Under the pieces are notes generated by a model. The model saw only the letters and a list, made by a program, of their open reading frames with translations. It had not been told where the DNA came from and searched no databases. Source: Arcobacter sp. FWKO B (lineage in GTDB: Bacteria > Campylobacterota > Campylobacteria > Campylobacterales > Arcobacteraceae). Taken from it: a stretch of DNA of 64,000 bases. This document shows positions 23,892 through 32,802 of this stretch, in pieces (position 1 is the stretch's first letter; every line of letters begins with the position of its first letter). Made by a program: the position numbers and the translations under genes. The DNA is taken from contig NZ_CP041403.1 of the NCBI RefSeq assembly GCF_014844135.1, positions 806,001 to 870,000 of the forward strand, in the 5' to 3' direction.

Positions 23892-25319
23892 TTATTTCCC
23901 CAAAGCTTTTCTTACGCCATTTGCATATTCAATATGAACTTGCTCAAAAAGGGCAATTTGTCTATTTCTTATCTCATCAGGCACTCCATCCATAGCATCA
24001 GCAATATTGCTAAATAGCTGTGCCTTTTGACTATCGCTCATAAGCATAAACAAAGCTCTTGGTTGGCTAAAATCATCATTGCCCTCACGGTGATCATATC
24101 TATATCCATCACCATTTACACCAAATGGAGGCTCTACATATGACTTATCTTCCACCGCTCCACCAAAACTGTTTGGTTCATAATATGCATCTGTTGATTT
24201 AGGCTCAGCAAAATTCATACTACCATCCATATGATATGTATTTACTTCTACTATTGGTTTATTTATAGGAAGCATCTCATAATGAGTCCCTACTCTATAT
24301 CTATGAGCATCAGCATAAGAAAAAATCCTAGCTTGAAGCATCTTATCAGGACTCCAACTAATCCCTGGCACTACATTTGATGGGCTAAATGAAGCTTGTT
24401 CTACTTGTGCGAAGTAATTAGCTGGATTTTCATTAAGCTCCATCACACCCACATCAATCATAGGATAATCAGCATGCGGCCAAACTTTTGTCAAATCAAA
24501 TGGATTAAAAGGGCAATTTTTTGCCTGTTCATCACTCATCACTTGGATTTGAAAATCCCACTTTGGAAAATCCCCTTTTTCTATAGATTCATAAAGGTCT
24601 CTTTGTGAACTCTCTCTACACTTACCTACCACTTCAGAAGCCTGTGCATTTGTATAGTTTTTTATCCCTTGCTTTGTCTTAAAGTGAAATTTCACCCATG
24701 TTCTCTCCCCTTTATCATTGATAAGACTATAAGTATGAGAACCATAGCCATTGATATTTCTATATCCTACAGGAAGTCCTCTATCAGACATCAAAATAGT
24801 TACTTGATGGAGTGATTCAGGAGATAAACTCCAAAAATCCCAAGCAGCTGTATTACTTCTTAAGTTTGTTCTAGGGTGTCTTTTTTGTGTATGGATAAAA
24901 TCAGGAAACTTTTGTGGGTCACGGATGAAAAATACAGGTGTATTATTTCCCACCAAATCCCAGTTCCCTTCTTTTGTATAAAACTTCATTGCAAACCCTC
25001 TTACATCTCTTTCTGCATCAGCAGCTCCCCTCTCACCTGCAACTGTAGAAAATCTCAAAAACATTCTTGTTTGTTCCCCTTTTTGAAGAACCTTTGCTTT
25101 TGTGTATTTTGAAATATCATGGTTTATTGTAAGTGTACCAAATGCAGCACTCCCTTTTGCATGAACTACTCTTTCAGGTACTCTTTCTCTATTTTGATGA
25201 GCAAGTTTTTCCAAAAGTTGATAATCTTGCATTAAAAGTGGTCCACGACTCCCTGCACTTAGAGAGTTTTGGTTATCTCCTACTATATTACCTGCTGTTG
25301 TTGTCATAATCTTAGCCAT
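23892..25319 (-). CDS. katA: Catalase KatA, haem-dependent clade 3 type
   Basis: 475 residues. Catalytic His lies in [12 protein letters not shown] (about residue 48), Asn in [14 protein letters not shown], and the proximal haem Tyr in [14 protein letters not shown]. The length fits small-subunit monofunctional catalases. It removes hydrogen peroxide in the cytoplasm. AAGGAG precedes the ATG. An AT-rich dyad upstream could be a PerR site. The ankyrin gene follows directly. Confidence 0.96.
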   Translation of the reverse strand: MAKIMTTTAGNIVGDNQNSLSAGSRGPLLMQDYQLLEKLAHQNRERVPERVVHAKGSAAFGTLTINHDISKYTKAKVLQKGEQTRMFLRFSTVAGERGAADAERDVRGFAMKFYTKEGNWDLVGNNTPVFFIRDPQKFPDFIHTQKRHPRTNLRSNTAAWDFWSLSPESLHQVTILMSDRGLPVGYRNINGYGSHTYSLINDKGERTWVKFHFKTKQGIKNYTNAQASEVVGKCRESSQRDLYESIEKGDFPKWDFQIQVMSDEQAKNCPFNPFDLTKVWPHADYPMIDVGVMELNENPANYFAQVEQASFSPSNVVPGISWSPDKMLQARIFSYADAHRYRVGTHYEMLPINKPIVEVNTYHMDGSMNFAEPKSTDAYYEPNSFGGAVEDKSYVEPPFGVNGDGYRYDHREGNDDFSQPRALFMLMSDSQKAQLFSNIADAMDGVPDEIRNRQIALFEQVHIEYANGVRKALGK

Positions 25320-25358
25320 AAATACTCCTTATAAAATATTATGTGTTAATCTTATCTG

Positions 25359-25372
25359 TATAATCATTAATT
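25359..25372 (-). promoter_or_regulatory. Possible PerR-like dyad upstream of katA
   Basis: TATAATCATTAATT contains the dyad TAAT-C-ATTA about 40 bp before the katA start. PerR sites in Campylobacterota are A+T-rich dyads of this kind, but such sequences arise by chance in this DNA. Confidence 0.3.
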
Positions 25373-25421
25373 GTTTATTAAAGGAAAATATTTATTATCT
25401 AATAATCTAAATAACTGGTAG

Positions 25422-26147
25422 TTATAAGTAGTTTCTAAATTTGATTTTGAATTTATCTGATGTCAATAAATTTGTATCTATTTGATTATAAGATTTTTGA
25501 AGATTTGCAAAGTTAGTTTTACTTTCTAAAAAGTTTTGTATAAAATAGCTCCCTTTAAAATATAAATTTTCAAGTGTTTTTATCATATTTGTAATATCAT
25601 CTATATTCAATAAATTATCATGTACTGTTGTTCTAATTTCAAATTCTATTTTGCTTTCAATAAGTAAATTTATAGAATTAAGTACATATTCATAATAAAA
25701 GTTCGGATTTTGTGTAACAAGATTAAATTTTTCTTTTGTAGACTTAAAATCAAGTGCCACATAATCTAGTAAATTTAAATCAATTAATTCTTTTAACCCT
25801 TTAAAATTTACACCATTAGTATCAAGTTTTACCAAAAAACCCATCTCTTTTATTTTCTTTATAAATTCTAACATATATTCATCATAGCTAAAAAGAGGCT
25901 CTCCCCCACATAAAACTACCCCTTGCAAAAGCCCTTGTCGTTTATATAAAAAAGATAAAACCTCAAAATAGCTATAATTCCCATCACTTGTTACAATTTC
26001 AGTATTATAACAATATCCACACCTCATCCCACATCCACTAAACCATACAATACATGCAGATTTAGCTGGATAATCAAGAAGTGTAAAAGGAGTTATATTA
26101 TAAACTCTTTTTTTCTTGGAAATATGTTCTTTGTCTATGCTCACCAA
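25422..26147 (-). CDS. nrdG: Anaerobic ribonucleotide reductase activase, radical SAM (NrdG)
   Basis: 241 residues. ITPFTLLDYPAKSACIVWF leads to the radical-SAM cluster motif CGMRCGYC (CX3CX2C) and GGEPLF. It uses S-adenosylmethionine to place the glycyl radical on NrdD. The start at 26147 overlaps the end of the glycyl-radical gene by 50 bp. No closer ATG exists before the conserved region, so the overlap is probably real. Confidence 0.88.
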   Translation of the reverse strand: MVSIDKEHISKKKRVYNITPFTLLDYPAKSACIVWFSGCGMRCGYCYNTEIVTSDGNYSYFEVLSFLYKRQGLLQGVVLCGGEPLFSYDEYMLEFIKKIKEMGFLVKLDTNGVNFKGLKELIDLNLLDYVALDFKSTKEKFNLVTQNPNFYYEYVLNSINLLIESKIEFEIRTTVHDNLLNIDDITNMIKTLENLYFKGSYFIQNFLESKTNFANLQKSYNQIDTNLLTSDKFKIKFRNYL

Positions 26148-26259
26148 TTTTTCCTATATTAAAACTCTCTACAGGTCTATGATATCCCATAACTCTAGTG
26201 TATACCATACATTTTGTTCTTTTACCTTTATTTTTCTCTAAAACTTCATTTTTACTCAT
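26098..26259 (-). CDS. Separate glycyl-radical domain of anaerobic ribonucleotide reductase
   Basis: 53 residues from ATG 26259, with AAGGAG before it. TRVMGYHRPVESFNIGKIGE matches the C-terminal end of class III reductases (RVxGYxxPVxxWNxGKxxEF), with the radical glycine at position 25. The large NrdD gene upstream ends just after its zinc-binding cysteines and lacks this part, so the enzyme is encoded as two polypeptides. The two genes are separated by a dispersed hairpin repeat, and nrdG overlaps the 3' end. Confidence 0.85.
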   Translation of the reverse strand: MSKNEVLEKNKGKRTKCMVYTRVMGYHRPVESFNIGKIGEHRQRTYFQEKKSL

Positions 26260-26270
26260 TTTATCTCCTT

Positions 26271-26300
26271 GGAATCCCAGAGTCATCTGGGCTTGTCTTA
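26271..26300. repeat. Dispersed hairpin repeat, copy 4
   Basis: GGAATCCCAGAGTCATCTGG followed by GCTTGTCTTA. It lies between the two NrdD-encoding genes, where a fused gene would have been interrupted. Confidence 0.7.
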
Positions 26301-26317
26301 ATTTGGTATATTAGTTA

Positions 26318-28420
26318 TTAGTAAGAAATATCATTATCCGTCCTATCAACTATCAATTCATCACACTTCGGACAATACTCATACTCACCACTAATATATC
26401 CATGAATTGGGCATACACTAAAAAGTGGTGTGATAGTCACATATGGAAGTTGAAAGTTTGTTATTACGGTTCTTAAAAACTCCCTACAACTATCTCCACT
26501 TTCTAGTTTTTCATTCATATATAAGTGAAGTACCGTTCCACCTGTATATTTGCATTGTAACTCATCTTGATGAATAAGAGCCTCAAAAGGATCAGCTGTA
26601 AAATCAACTTGAAGCTGAGATGAGTTTGTATAGTATATATTATCACCCATTCCAGCTTGTAAAATATTAGGGTATCTTTTGATATCCTCTTTAGCGAAAC
26701 GATAAGTTGTCCCTTCAGCTGGTGTTGCTTCAAGATTATATAGGTTTCCACTCTCTTCTTGATATTGTGTCATCAATTCTCTAATAAAATCAAGAACTTC
26801 TAAAGAGAATTTTTTACCAAATTCACTTGAAATATCGTGCTTGTCATTTGTATAGTTTCTTATCATTTCATTCATACCATTTACCCCTATAGTTGAAAAA
26901 TGGTTATTAAAATTTCTTAGATACCTTTTTGTATAAGGATAAAGTCCCCTATCAAACATCTTATTAATAAAAGCTCTTTTTTTCTCTAGCGTTGATTTTG
27001 CAATATCACAAAGCTCTTTTATCTTAGCAAGAAGTCCTTCTTTATCATCTTTATAAAGATATCCAAGTCTTGCCATATTAAGTGTCACCACCCCAATACT
27101 TCCAGTCATCTCAGCACTACCAAAAAGTCCACCACCTCGCTTTAGAAGTTCTCTTAAATCAAGTTGTAATCTACAACACATACTTCTTACATGCCCTGGC
27201 TTATATGCATTTGGATTTTCGCAAAGATTACCGTTTTCATCTTTTATATATTGACTTCCTATAAAGTTTTGGAAATAACTAGAACCAATTTTTGCACTAT
27301 TTTCAAACAACACATCAGTATTTTCACCATACCAATCAAAATCTTCAGTAATATTTACCGTTGGTATTGGGAAAGTAAAAGGTTGTCCTGTTTTATCACC
27401 TTCAGTCATTACCTCATAATAAGCTCTATTTATCAAATTCATCTCTTTTTGAAAATACTTATAAGTCATATCAGATAAATTCTTTGCTCCTCTATGTTTT
27501 GCTTCTAACAGCAAGTCAAAATCATTAAGCCCTTCAAATAAATGCCTTTGATTTTTTGTAGGAATTTGGTCTTTAAGATCACTTGGAACTGTCCAGTCTA
27601 TTGTTACATTTGTAAAAGGACTTTGCCCCCAACGAGCAGGAACATTTAAGTTGTAAACAAAACTTCTAACCGCCTTTTTGACATCATTATATTCAAGCTT
27701 ATCTTTGAAAACATAAGGGGCTAAATATGTATCAAAAGAGCTAAAGGCTTGTGCTCCAGCCCATTCACTTTGAAGTATCCCCAAAAAGTTTGCCATCTGA
27801 CCAAGAGCTTCTCTAAAATGGCTAGGAGCTGAGCTTTCTACCCGTCCTCTAATACCATTAAAACCCTCATCAAGAAGTACTCTAAGACTCCATCCAGCAC
27901 AATATCCTGTCAAACAATCAAGGTCATGTATATGAATATCTCCATTTCTATGAGCATATCCTTCTGCTTTGGTATATATCTTATCAAGCCAATAATTTGC
28001 TATAAGTTTACCAGCAAGGTTATTTACAAGCCCAGCATTGGAATACCCAGTATTAGCATTTGCATTTATTCTCCAATCAGCTTTATTTATATACTCTTCT
28101 ATTGAGCTAGTAGAGTTTACATATGTTGTATCTTCATTAAGACCTAGTATATGTTCTCTTTGCATTTTATGTAAAAATCTATAAGTTATAAATGATTTTG
28201 CAACATCAAAATATTTTGCTTCAAAAAGTCTTTTTTCTATAACATCTTGTATCTCTTCAACTGTTTGAATATTGTATTCTTTTATATCTGATAAAACTTG
28301 TTTAAATATTTGTTCGTCACACTTAACCACAACACTATCAAAGGCTTTTTTTATAGCATCTTCTATCTTAAATGGTCTAAATTCTTCCTGACTTCCGTCC
28401 CTTTTGTATATGTATTGCAT
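26318..28420 (-). CDS. nrdD: Anaerobic ribonucleoside-triphosphate reductase large part, lacking the glycyl-radical tail
   Basis: 700 residues from ATG 28420, with AGGAC before it; the longer frame has no ribosome site. An ATP-cone (MQYIYKRDGSQEEFRPFKIEDAI, about 1-95) leads into the class III catalytic barrel with SMCCRLQLDLRELLKRGGGLFG and NYTNDKHDISSEFG. The C-terminus holds the zinc site, CPIHGY and CPKC, and stops there. It makes dNTPs under anaerobic conditions. The radical glycine is encoded by the next gene. An Fnr-type box upstream fits anaerobic expression. Confidence 0.93.
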   Translation of the reverse strand: MQYIYKRDGSQEEFRPFKIEDAIKKAFDSVVVKCDEQIFKQVLSDIKEYNIQTVEEIQDVIEKRLFEAKYFDVAKSFITYRFLHKMQREHILGLNEDTTYVNSTSSIEEYINKADWRINANANTGYSNAGLVNNLAGKLIANYWLDKIYTKAEGYAHRNGDIHIHDLDCLTGYCAGWSLRVLLDEGFNGIRGRVESSAPSHFREALGQMANFLGILQSEWAGAQAFSSFDTYLAPYVFKDKLEYNDVKKAVRSFVYNLNVPARWGQSPFTNVTIDWTVPSDLKDQIPTKNQRHLFEGLNDFDLLLEAKHRGAKNLSDMTYKYFQKEMNLINRAYYEVMTEGDKTGQPFTFPIPTVNITEDFDWYGENTDVLFENSAKIGSSYFQNFIGSQYIKDENGNLCENPNAYKPGHVRSMCCRLQLDLRELLKRGGGLFGSAEMTGSIGVVTLNMARLGYLYKDDKEGLLAKIKELCDIAKSTLEKKRAFINKMFDRGLYPYTKRYLRNFNNHFSTIGVNGMNEMIRNYTNDKHDISSEFGKKFSLEVLDFIRELMTQYQEESGNLYNLEATPAEGTTYRFAKEDIKRYPNILQAGMGDNIYYTNSSQLQVDFTADPFEALIHQDELQCKYTGGTVLHLYMNEKLESGDSCREFLRTVITNFQLPYVTITPLFSVCPIHGYISGEYEYCPKCDELIVDRTDNDISY

Positions 28421-28481
28421 TATATGTCCTAGATGATTGTTTTGTGATTGTGTATGGTAGCAAAAAGTTAAGACTTTTATT

Positions 28482-28495
28482 TTGATGTATGTCAA
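28482..28495 (-). promoter_or_regulatory. Fnr-type box of nrdD
   Basis: TTGATGTATGTCAA. Centre at -41.5 gives a start near 28447 with TACCAT at 28459-28454 as -10. Confidence 0.65.
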
Positions 28496-28501
28496 ATTTA
28501 A

Positions 28502-28525
28502 TAAGCCCAAGCGATTACTTGGGCT
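28502..28525 (-). terminator. Hairpin terminator after the tsdA-like gene
   Basis: AAGCCCAAG and CTTGGGCTT form a perfect 9-bp stem with a 6-base loop, 13 bp after the stop codon. An A/T-rich but imperfect T-run follows on the minus strand. Confidence 0.65.
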
Positions 28526-28537
28526 TTAAAAAAGAGA

Positions 28538-29536
28538 TTATTTTTGAGCAGGTATTATAATACCTTTGTACGGTCCAAATTTATGTTGAGTTGTAGATTT
28601 ATCATCTAAGTATGGTCCGATATCACTATCTGGAACTTTTACTTTAACATCTGGGAAATCTTTCGCTCTATCTTTTTTTACAGGTCTTTTTTTATCATAG
28701 TCATTTATATATGCAGCCACATCATAAGCTTCTGCATCTGTTAAGATTCTATGGTCATTACTAGCACCCAAAGGCATATTTGCTACTATCCAATCAGCTG
28801 CACGAATTACCCTATACATTCCAGCCCCTGTATTATATGTATCATCTCCCCAAAGTGCTGGATAAAGATAACCATTAGCTTTTCCTTCATTTTTGATACC
28901 TTCACCATTATTACCATGACAAGATGCACAATGAACTTGATATACTTTCTCACCAGCTTTTGGATCAGCTGCTCTACTCATTACCATTTTTCTATCAACT
29001 TGAGGAAACTCAGCCCCTTTTACCTTTGCACCTACTGGAATACCTTGACTTAGCCAATGAAAATAACTAACTATTGCTCTCATTTCTTTGCCATTTTCTG
29101 GTAATTCTTTACCATTCATACTTCTTTCCATACAGCCATTTACTCTTTCTTCTATAGAACCGATATTATTATCTCTGTTTCTATATTGTGGAAAGCTAAT
29201 TGCAGTAGTCATAAATGGAGCTGAGTATTTTTTAGTACCAGCTTCTTGGTGACAGCTTGCACATGCGAAGTTATTTCCAGCATATCTCATGCTTGGATCA
29301 TCCACCTCAGGTCCTATATATTTGTAAGTATGTTCTATCAATTCTTTTCCATATTTTACAGACTCACCAAAAAGGTTATCAGGTACATTATTAAAATCTG
29401 GTGCTTCCCAATTTTCAATCACCACTTGGTTTTTGAAACCTTTATCCGCTCTTTTATTAAGCTCTGCAACATCAAGTGCAAAAAGTGTAGTTACACACAC
29501 CGCAGCTGCACTTGATAGTAATATTACTTTCTTCAT
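28538..29536 (-). CDS. tsdA: TsdA-like dihaem cytochrome c (thiosulfate dehydrogenase / tetrathionate reductase)
   Basis: 332 residues with a signal peptide and two haem sites, CASCH (92-96) and CASCHG (203-208). Between them RVNGCMERSMNG carries Cys135, matching the cysteine haem ligand of TsdA, and the SAPFMTTAISFPQYRNRD segment is also TsdA-like. TsdA joins two thiosulfates into tetrathionate or, in Campylobacter jejuni, mainly does the reverse during respiration. It lies downstream of a Cache/response-regulator/kinase trio and has three 11-bp direct repeats before its promoter. A SoxA-like role is less likely. Confidence 0.78.
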   Translation of the reverse strand: MKKVILLSSAAAVCVTTLFALDVAELNKRADKGFKNQVVIENWEAPDFNNVPDNLFGESVKYGKELIEHTYKYIGPEVDDPSMRYAGNNFACASCHQEAGTKKYSAPFMTTAISFPQYRNRDNNIGSIEERVNGCMERSMNGKELPENGKEMRAIVSYFHWLSQGIPVGAKVKGAEFPQVDRKMVMSRAADPKAGEKVYQVHCASCHGNNGEGIKNEGKANGYLYPALWGDDTYNTGAGMYRVIRAADWIVANMPLGASNDHRILTDAEAYDVAAYINDYDKKRPVKKDRAKDFPDVKVKVPDSDIGPYLDDKSTTQHKFGPYKGIIIPAQK

Positions 29537-29564
29537 TTTCGACTCCTCTTTTATGATTTGTCAA

Positions 29565-29570
29565 ATTATA
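29565..29570 (-). promoter_or_regulatory. -10 element of the tsdA-like gene
   Basis: A perfect TATAAT on the minus strand, 29 bp before the start codon, with a predicted transcription start near 29558. Confidence 0.6.
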
Positions 29571-29595
29571 CAAGTACAAAGTAAATTGAATGTAA

Positions 29596-29628
29596 TTTTT
29601 AAGAAGTTTATTTTAAGTAGTATTTAAG
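29596..29628 (-). promoter_or_regulatory. Three 11-bp tandem direct repeats, likely response-regulator site
   Basis: On the minus strand CTTAAATACTA, CTTAAAATAAA and CTTCTTAAAAA follow one another without gaps, ending about 38 bp before the inferred start. OmpR/PhoB-family regulators bind head-to-tail repeats of 11 bp at this position. The adjacent response regulator is of that family. Confidence 0.5.
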
Positions 29629-30769
29629 ATTTGAAGCTATATAAAAAAATAGAGCCTTTTGATACTTGTGTATGTACATTAATCTCTACACTATTTTTAT
29701 CACATATAGCTTTTACTATACTAAGCCCTAGCCCAAAACCCCCTTTTATTGAATCTTCTTTCACATATCTTCTAAAAATAGCTTTGATGTCTTTTATCCC
29801 TATTCCAAAATCTTCAACACTAAATACTATTTTATTTTCTATCTGAGTAAGCTTGATGATTACTCTTTCTTTTTTGTGGGAGTATTTTATAGCATTTGAT
29901 ATTGTATTATCAACAATCCGTTGTAATTCTATTTTATTAAAATTAATAAAAATATCATTTGAAATATCAGTTATAAGTACTATTTCTTTAGTAAGTGCCA
30001 TATCTTCAAAAAACTCTATTCTTTGAGATAAAAACAAAGAAAAATCAATTTGTTCTTTTAAGTATTCTACCCTTTTATGCTTTATTAAATATTCTATATC
30101 ATCATAAATAGTATTTAATCCCTTTACACCATTTAATGCCCTTGTAATCTCTTTTGTTTTACCTATCTTTTCTTCAAGCAATTCAAGATTTATACTTATT
30201 ACTCCAAGAGGAGTTTTTAACTCATGCATAGCATCATTAAAAAACCTATCAAGATATTTATTAGCCCTTTGAAGTGGCTCAATAGTCGCTTTAAATACAA
30301 AATACAAAGAGGTAAATATAAAAAGTGCAAGAGTCAAACAAATAATAGAAATCTTAAGCCATATCTCCTTGTTGTCAAATTGACTCGATACCACTAAATA
30401 TGCTGCGTGTAGTTTATTATTTGGTAAATGAGTAATTTTATAATACTTACCATCCATATAATATTCAAACCTATCAAAACTTATTTTTGCATTTTTATTT
30501 GAAAGATATATTGGTTTTTTATTATTATCATAAAGATAAAAATCATAGCTAAATGAAATAGGTAAAGAATTTAATTCTTCAATATTAAGCGACATTATAT
30601 TTTTTTCAAGTACTAAGATATGATTTAAAAGCTCAATTTGTTGCCTATTTTTATATTTATCATACTCACTTTGAAGATAAAAATATGTAGGAACTCCCAC
30701 TAATAAAAGAATAAAAACAGAATAAAGTAAAGTTGTTTTTAGTATATAAGTGCTATTACCCCTTATCAA
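29624..30769 (-). CDS. Membrane sensor histidine kinase
   Basis: 381 residues with two membrane helices (about 13-30 and 143-162) flanking a small periplasmic domain of some 110 residues. The H-box is DAMHELKTPLGVIS, with an N-box NTISNAIKYSHK, D-box EDFGIGI and G-box GFGLGLSIV. No clear HAMP domain is seen. It overlaps the response regulator gene by 14 bp, so the pair is coupled. Its signal is unknown; tetrathionate or thiosulfate is plausible from the neighbouring tsdA-like gene. Confidence 0.88.
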   Translation of the reverse strand: MIRGNSTYILKTTLLYSVFILLLVGVPTYFYLQSEYDKYKNRQQIELLNHILVLEKNIMSLNIEELNSLPISFSYDFYLYDNNKKPIYLSNKNAKISFDRFEYYMDGKYYKITHLPNNKLHAAYLVVSSQFDNKEIWLKISIICLTLALFIFTSLYFVFKATIEPLQRANKYLDRFFNDAMHELKTPLGVISINLELLEEKIGKTKEITRALNGVKGLNTIYDDIEYLIKHKRVEYLKEQIDFSLFLSQRIEFFEDMALTKEIVLITDISNDIFINFNKIELQRIVDNTISNAIKYSHKKERVIIKLTQIENKIVFSVEDFGIGIKDIKAIFRRYVKEDSIKGGFGLGLSIVKAICDKNSVEINVHTQVSKGSIFLYSFKS

Positions 30770-31418
30770 TTTTATATCCTAGTCCACGCATAGATGTAAT
30801 AAAATCTTTATCACTTTTTTTTCTTATATTTTTGATACACATCCTTACATCCACATCATTTATATAACTATCTTGCCAAACTTCATCTTTTATTCTTTCT
30901 ATAGGAACATAATTATTAAGATTTGAAACCAATAAAAAAACTACAGATTTTTCCTTATTTGTTAGCCCTATAATTTCATTGTTTTTATACAATATCTCAT
31001 TTTTAATATCATAACTATAACCATAATTTAGCATCACTTTATCACTATTGGAATGAAAATAATAGAGTTTTAAGATTTGTTCTACTCTATATTTTAGTTC
31101 TTTTAGTGCAAAAGGTTTTTTGATATAGTCACTACATCCTAGCTCATACCCAATGCTAAGATTGTTTATATCTGTCAATGATGTCACAAAAATTACAGGT
31201 ACATCCTTACCATCAGATTTGAGTTTTTTAACCAACTCATATCCATTTAAAGTAGGTACTCTTATATCCAAAAGCAATAAATGGTAACTTTTTTCATAAA
31301 CAGCATAATATGCCTCTTGTCCATCTTCAAATACATCTACTTCATATCCAAGTGATACTAAATACTCTTTTATACTTTGCTGATAGTCTAAATCATCTTC
31401 TAAAACTAATATCTTCAT
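30756..31418 (-). CDS. OmpR-family response regulator
   Basis: 220 residues. The receiver domain has LLLLDIRVPTLNGYEL with the phospho-acceptor Asp near residue 51, FVTSL (Thr) and DYIKKPF (Lys). A winged-helix DNA-binding domain of the trans_reg_C type follows (IKDEVWQDSYINDVDVRMCIKNIRKK). It sits between the Cache gene (1 bp away) and the kinase. Likely target: the 11-bp repeats ahead of tsdA. Confidence 0.9.
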   Translation of the reverse strand: MKILVLEDDLDYQQSIKEYLVSLGYEVDVFEDGQEAYYAVYEKSYHLLLLDIRVPTLNGYELVKKLKSDGKDVPVIFVTSLTDINNLSIGYELGCSDYIKKPFALKELKYRVEQILKLYYFHSNSDKVMLNYGYSYDIKNEILYKNNEIIGLTNKEKSVVFLLVSNLNNYVPIERIKDEVWQDSYINDVDVRMCIKNIRKKSDKDFITSMRGLGYKIDKG

Positions 31419-31419
31419 C

Positions 31420-32253
31420 TTATCTCTTCTTTAAAGCAATTAATATATAGCCCAAATTTGTATTATTCAAATCATATATACTAAAATAACCAAAAGATAC
31501 ATCACCAATCTCATACCCATAATCTTTGAGATTTAAAAACTCAATATTTTCTAAACTATTTAATAATGAAATATTCTCTACATTATTGCATACTATATAA
31601 TTTTTGATTTTTCTGTTCTTTTGTACAATATTACTGTTATCTACATATTTTGAATCAAGCAAAACAACAAAATCATACCCTCTTTGTTTCATCATATCTG
31701 ATACACTTTCAAACTCAGTAATAACCTCTATTGAACCTATAAACTCATCATCTATAAATATAGGAGCAATTGCTTTTATATTTAATCTTAACCCAAGCTC
31801 TACTGAAACAAAAGGAGTTTTATTTTCTTTTGCATACACAAGCCCTTTTCTAAAACTATCTAGTCTAACCCCAGATGTTTCATAATCCCAACTTCTTAAA
31901 TATGCTTTTAACTCTTTATCATGTACTTGGATTTTAAACTTATCTGGCTGTACTATAGAAATACTTTTTAACTTTTTTTGTATCGTATCAAAAACTTTTT
32001 TTCTATCATTAGATATAAAATATTCTAAGAATTCCTTATCTTCACTCAGTAAAATTGCCAAAGAAAGAGCTTGCTTTTTCTCTTCTTCAAGAAAGTTTTT
32101 TGTAGTTATTAGTGCACTTTCAATATTACTTATCAAAAAATTCTCTTTTTCGATATTATTAAGACTATAGAAAAGATAGCTTAAAAAAGCCACAACTACA
32201 ACTATTATTAAAAGTGTTAAGTGTTTTAAATTGACCATTTTGAATTGTAACAT
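31420..32253 (-). CDS. Single-span Cache-domain sensor protein without output domain
   Basis: 277 residues. One N-terminal membrane helix (LTLLIIVVVVAFLSYLFYSL) precedes a periplasmic double-Cache-like region with QVHDKELKAYLRSWDYETSG and PIFIDDEFIGSIEVITEF, typical of ligand-binding sensor domains. The protein ends outside the membrane, with no kinase or chemotaxis module. Because it is the first gene of an operon with a response regulator and kinase, it probably serves as a ligand-binding partner for that kinase. Confidence 0.75.
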   Translation of the reverse strand: MLQFKMVNLKHLTLLIIVVVVAFLSYLFYSLNNIEKENFLISNIESALITTKNFLEEEKKQALSLAILLSEDKEFLEYFISNDRKKVFDTIQKKLKSISIVQPDKFKIQVHDKELKAYLRSWDYETSGVRLDSFRKGLVYAKENKTPFVSVELGLRLNIKAIAPIFIDDEFIGSIEVITEFESVSDMMKQRGYDFVVLLDSKYVDNSNIVQKNRKIKNYIVCNNVENISLLNSLENIEFLNLKDYGYEIGDVSFGYFSIYDLNNTNLGYILIALKKR

Positions 32254-32261
32254 ATAAATAC

Positions 32262-32275
32262 TTGACCTTAGTCAA
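32262..32275 (+). promoter_or_regulatory. Fnr-type promoter of the cytochrome c gene
   Basis: TTGACCTTAGTCAA with an exact TATAAT at 32298-32303 in the -41.5 geometry; start near 32310, 21 bp before the ATG. The box is also 9 bp upstream of the divergent Cache gene, which it might repress. Confidence 0.78.
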
Positions 32276-32330
32276 TTACAAATCAAAAAAAATGTTTTAT
32301 AATTGTATAAATAAAACTTAGGAGATAATT

Positions 32331-32618
32331 ATGAAAACAAAAATTTTAACATTAGCTTTACTACTTGGTTTATCAAGTTCTTTGTATGCAGTTGATTCAT
32401 ACAAGAAGTGTGCAGCATGTCATGGTGCAAACGGAGAAAAGGTTGCGTTAGGTAAAAGTAAAATCATCAAAGACATGACAAAAGAAGATTTCGTAGCTGC
32501 TATGAAAGGTTACCAAGATGGAACTTATGGTGGACCTATGAAAGGTGTTATGGCTGGACAAGTAAAAGGTTTAACTGAAGCAGATATTCAAGCTATGGCT
32601 GATTTTTTAATTAAATAA
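32331..32618 (+). CDS. Small monohaem cytochrome c (c-553 type)
   Basis: 95 residues: signal peptide ending SSLYA, haem site CAACHG near residue 27, and GGPMKGVMAGQVKGLTEADIQAMADFL, where a Met serves as distal ligand. The size and the closing helix are typical of cytochrome c-553. It shuttles electrons in the periplasm, probably to oxidases or peroxidase. The Fnr-type promoter with perfect -10 and AGGAG before the ATG point to strong expression. Confidence 0.9.
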   Translation: MKTKILTLALLLGLSSSLYAVDSYKKCAACHGANGEKVALGKSKIIKDMTKEDFVAAMKGYQDGTYGGPMKGVMAGQVKGLTEADIQAMADFLIK

Positions 32619-32640
32619 ATACAAATTAAGCTAATTGTGA

Positions 32641-32669
32641 CCTTTTAGATTTGCATAAAATCTAAAAGG
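32641..32669 (+). terminator. Hairpin after the cytochrome c gene
   Basis: CCTTTTAGATTT and AAATCTAAAAGG make a perfect 12-bp stem with a 5-base loop, 22 bp after the stop. No clean T-run follows, so it may be a stabilising rather than a terminating hairpin. Confidence 0.6.
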
Positions 32670-32802
32670 TTCGTCCAATCGTCCTTCTTAGTGCTACTTT
32701 TTTTAACAATTACATATTTGTTATCTAACTTAATCAAATTTATAAAATACTTTAAAAATATTTTTGCTATCATAAGAAAAAATTATCTTAAGAGAATATA
32801 TT

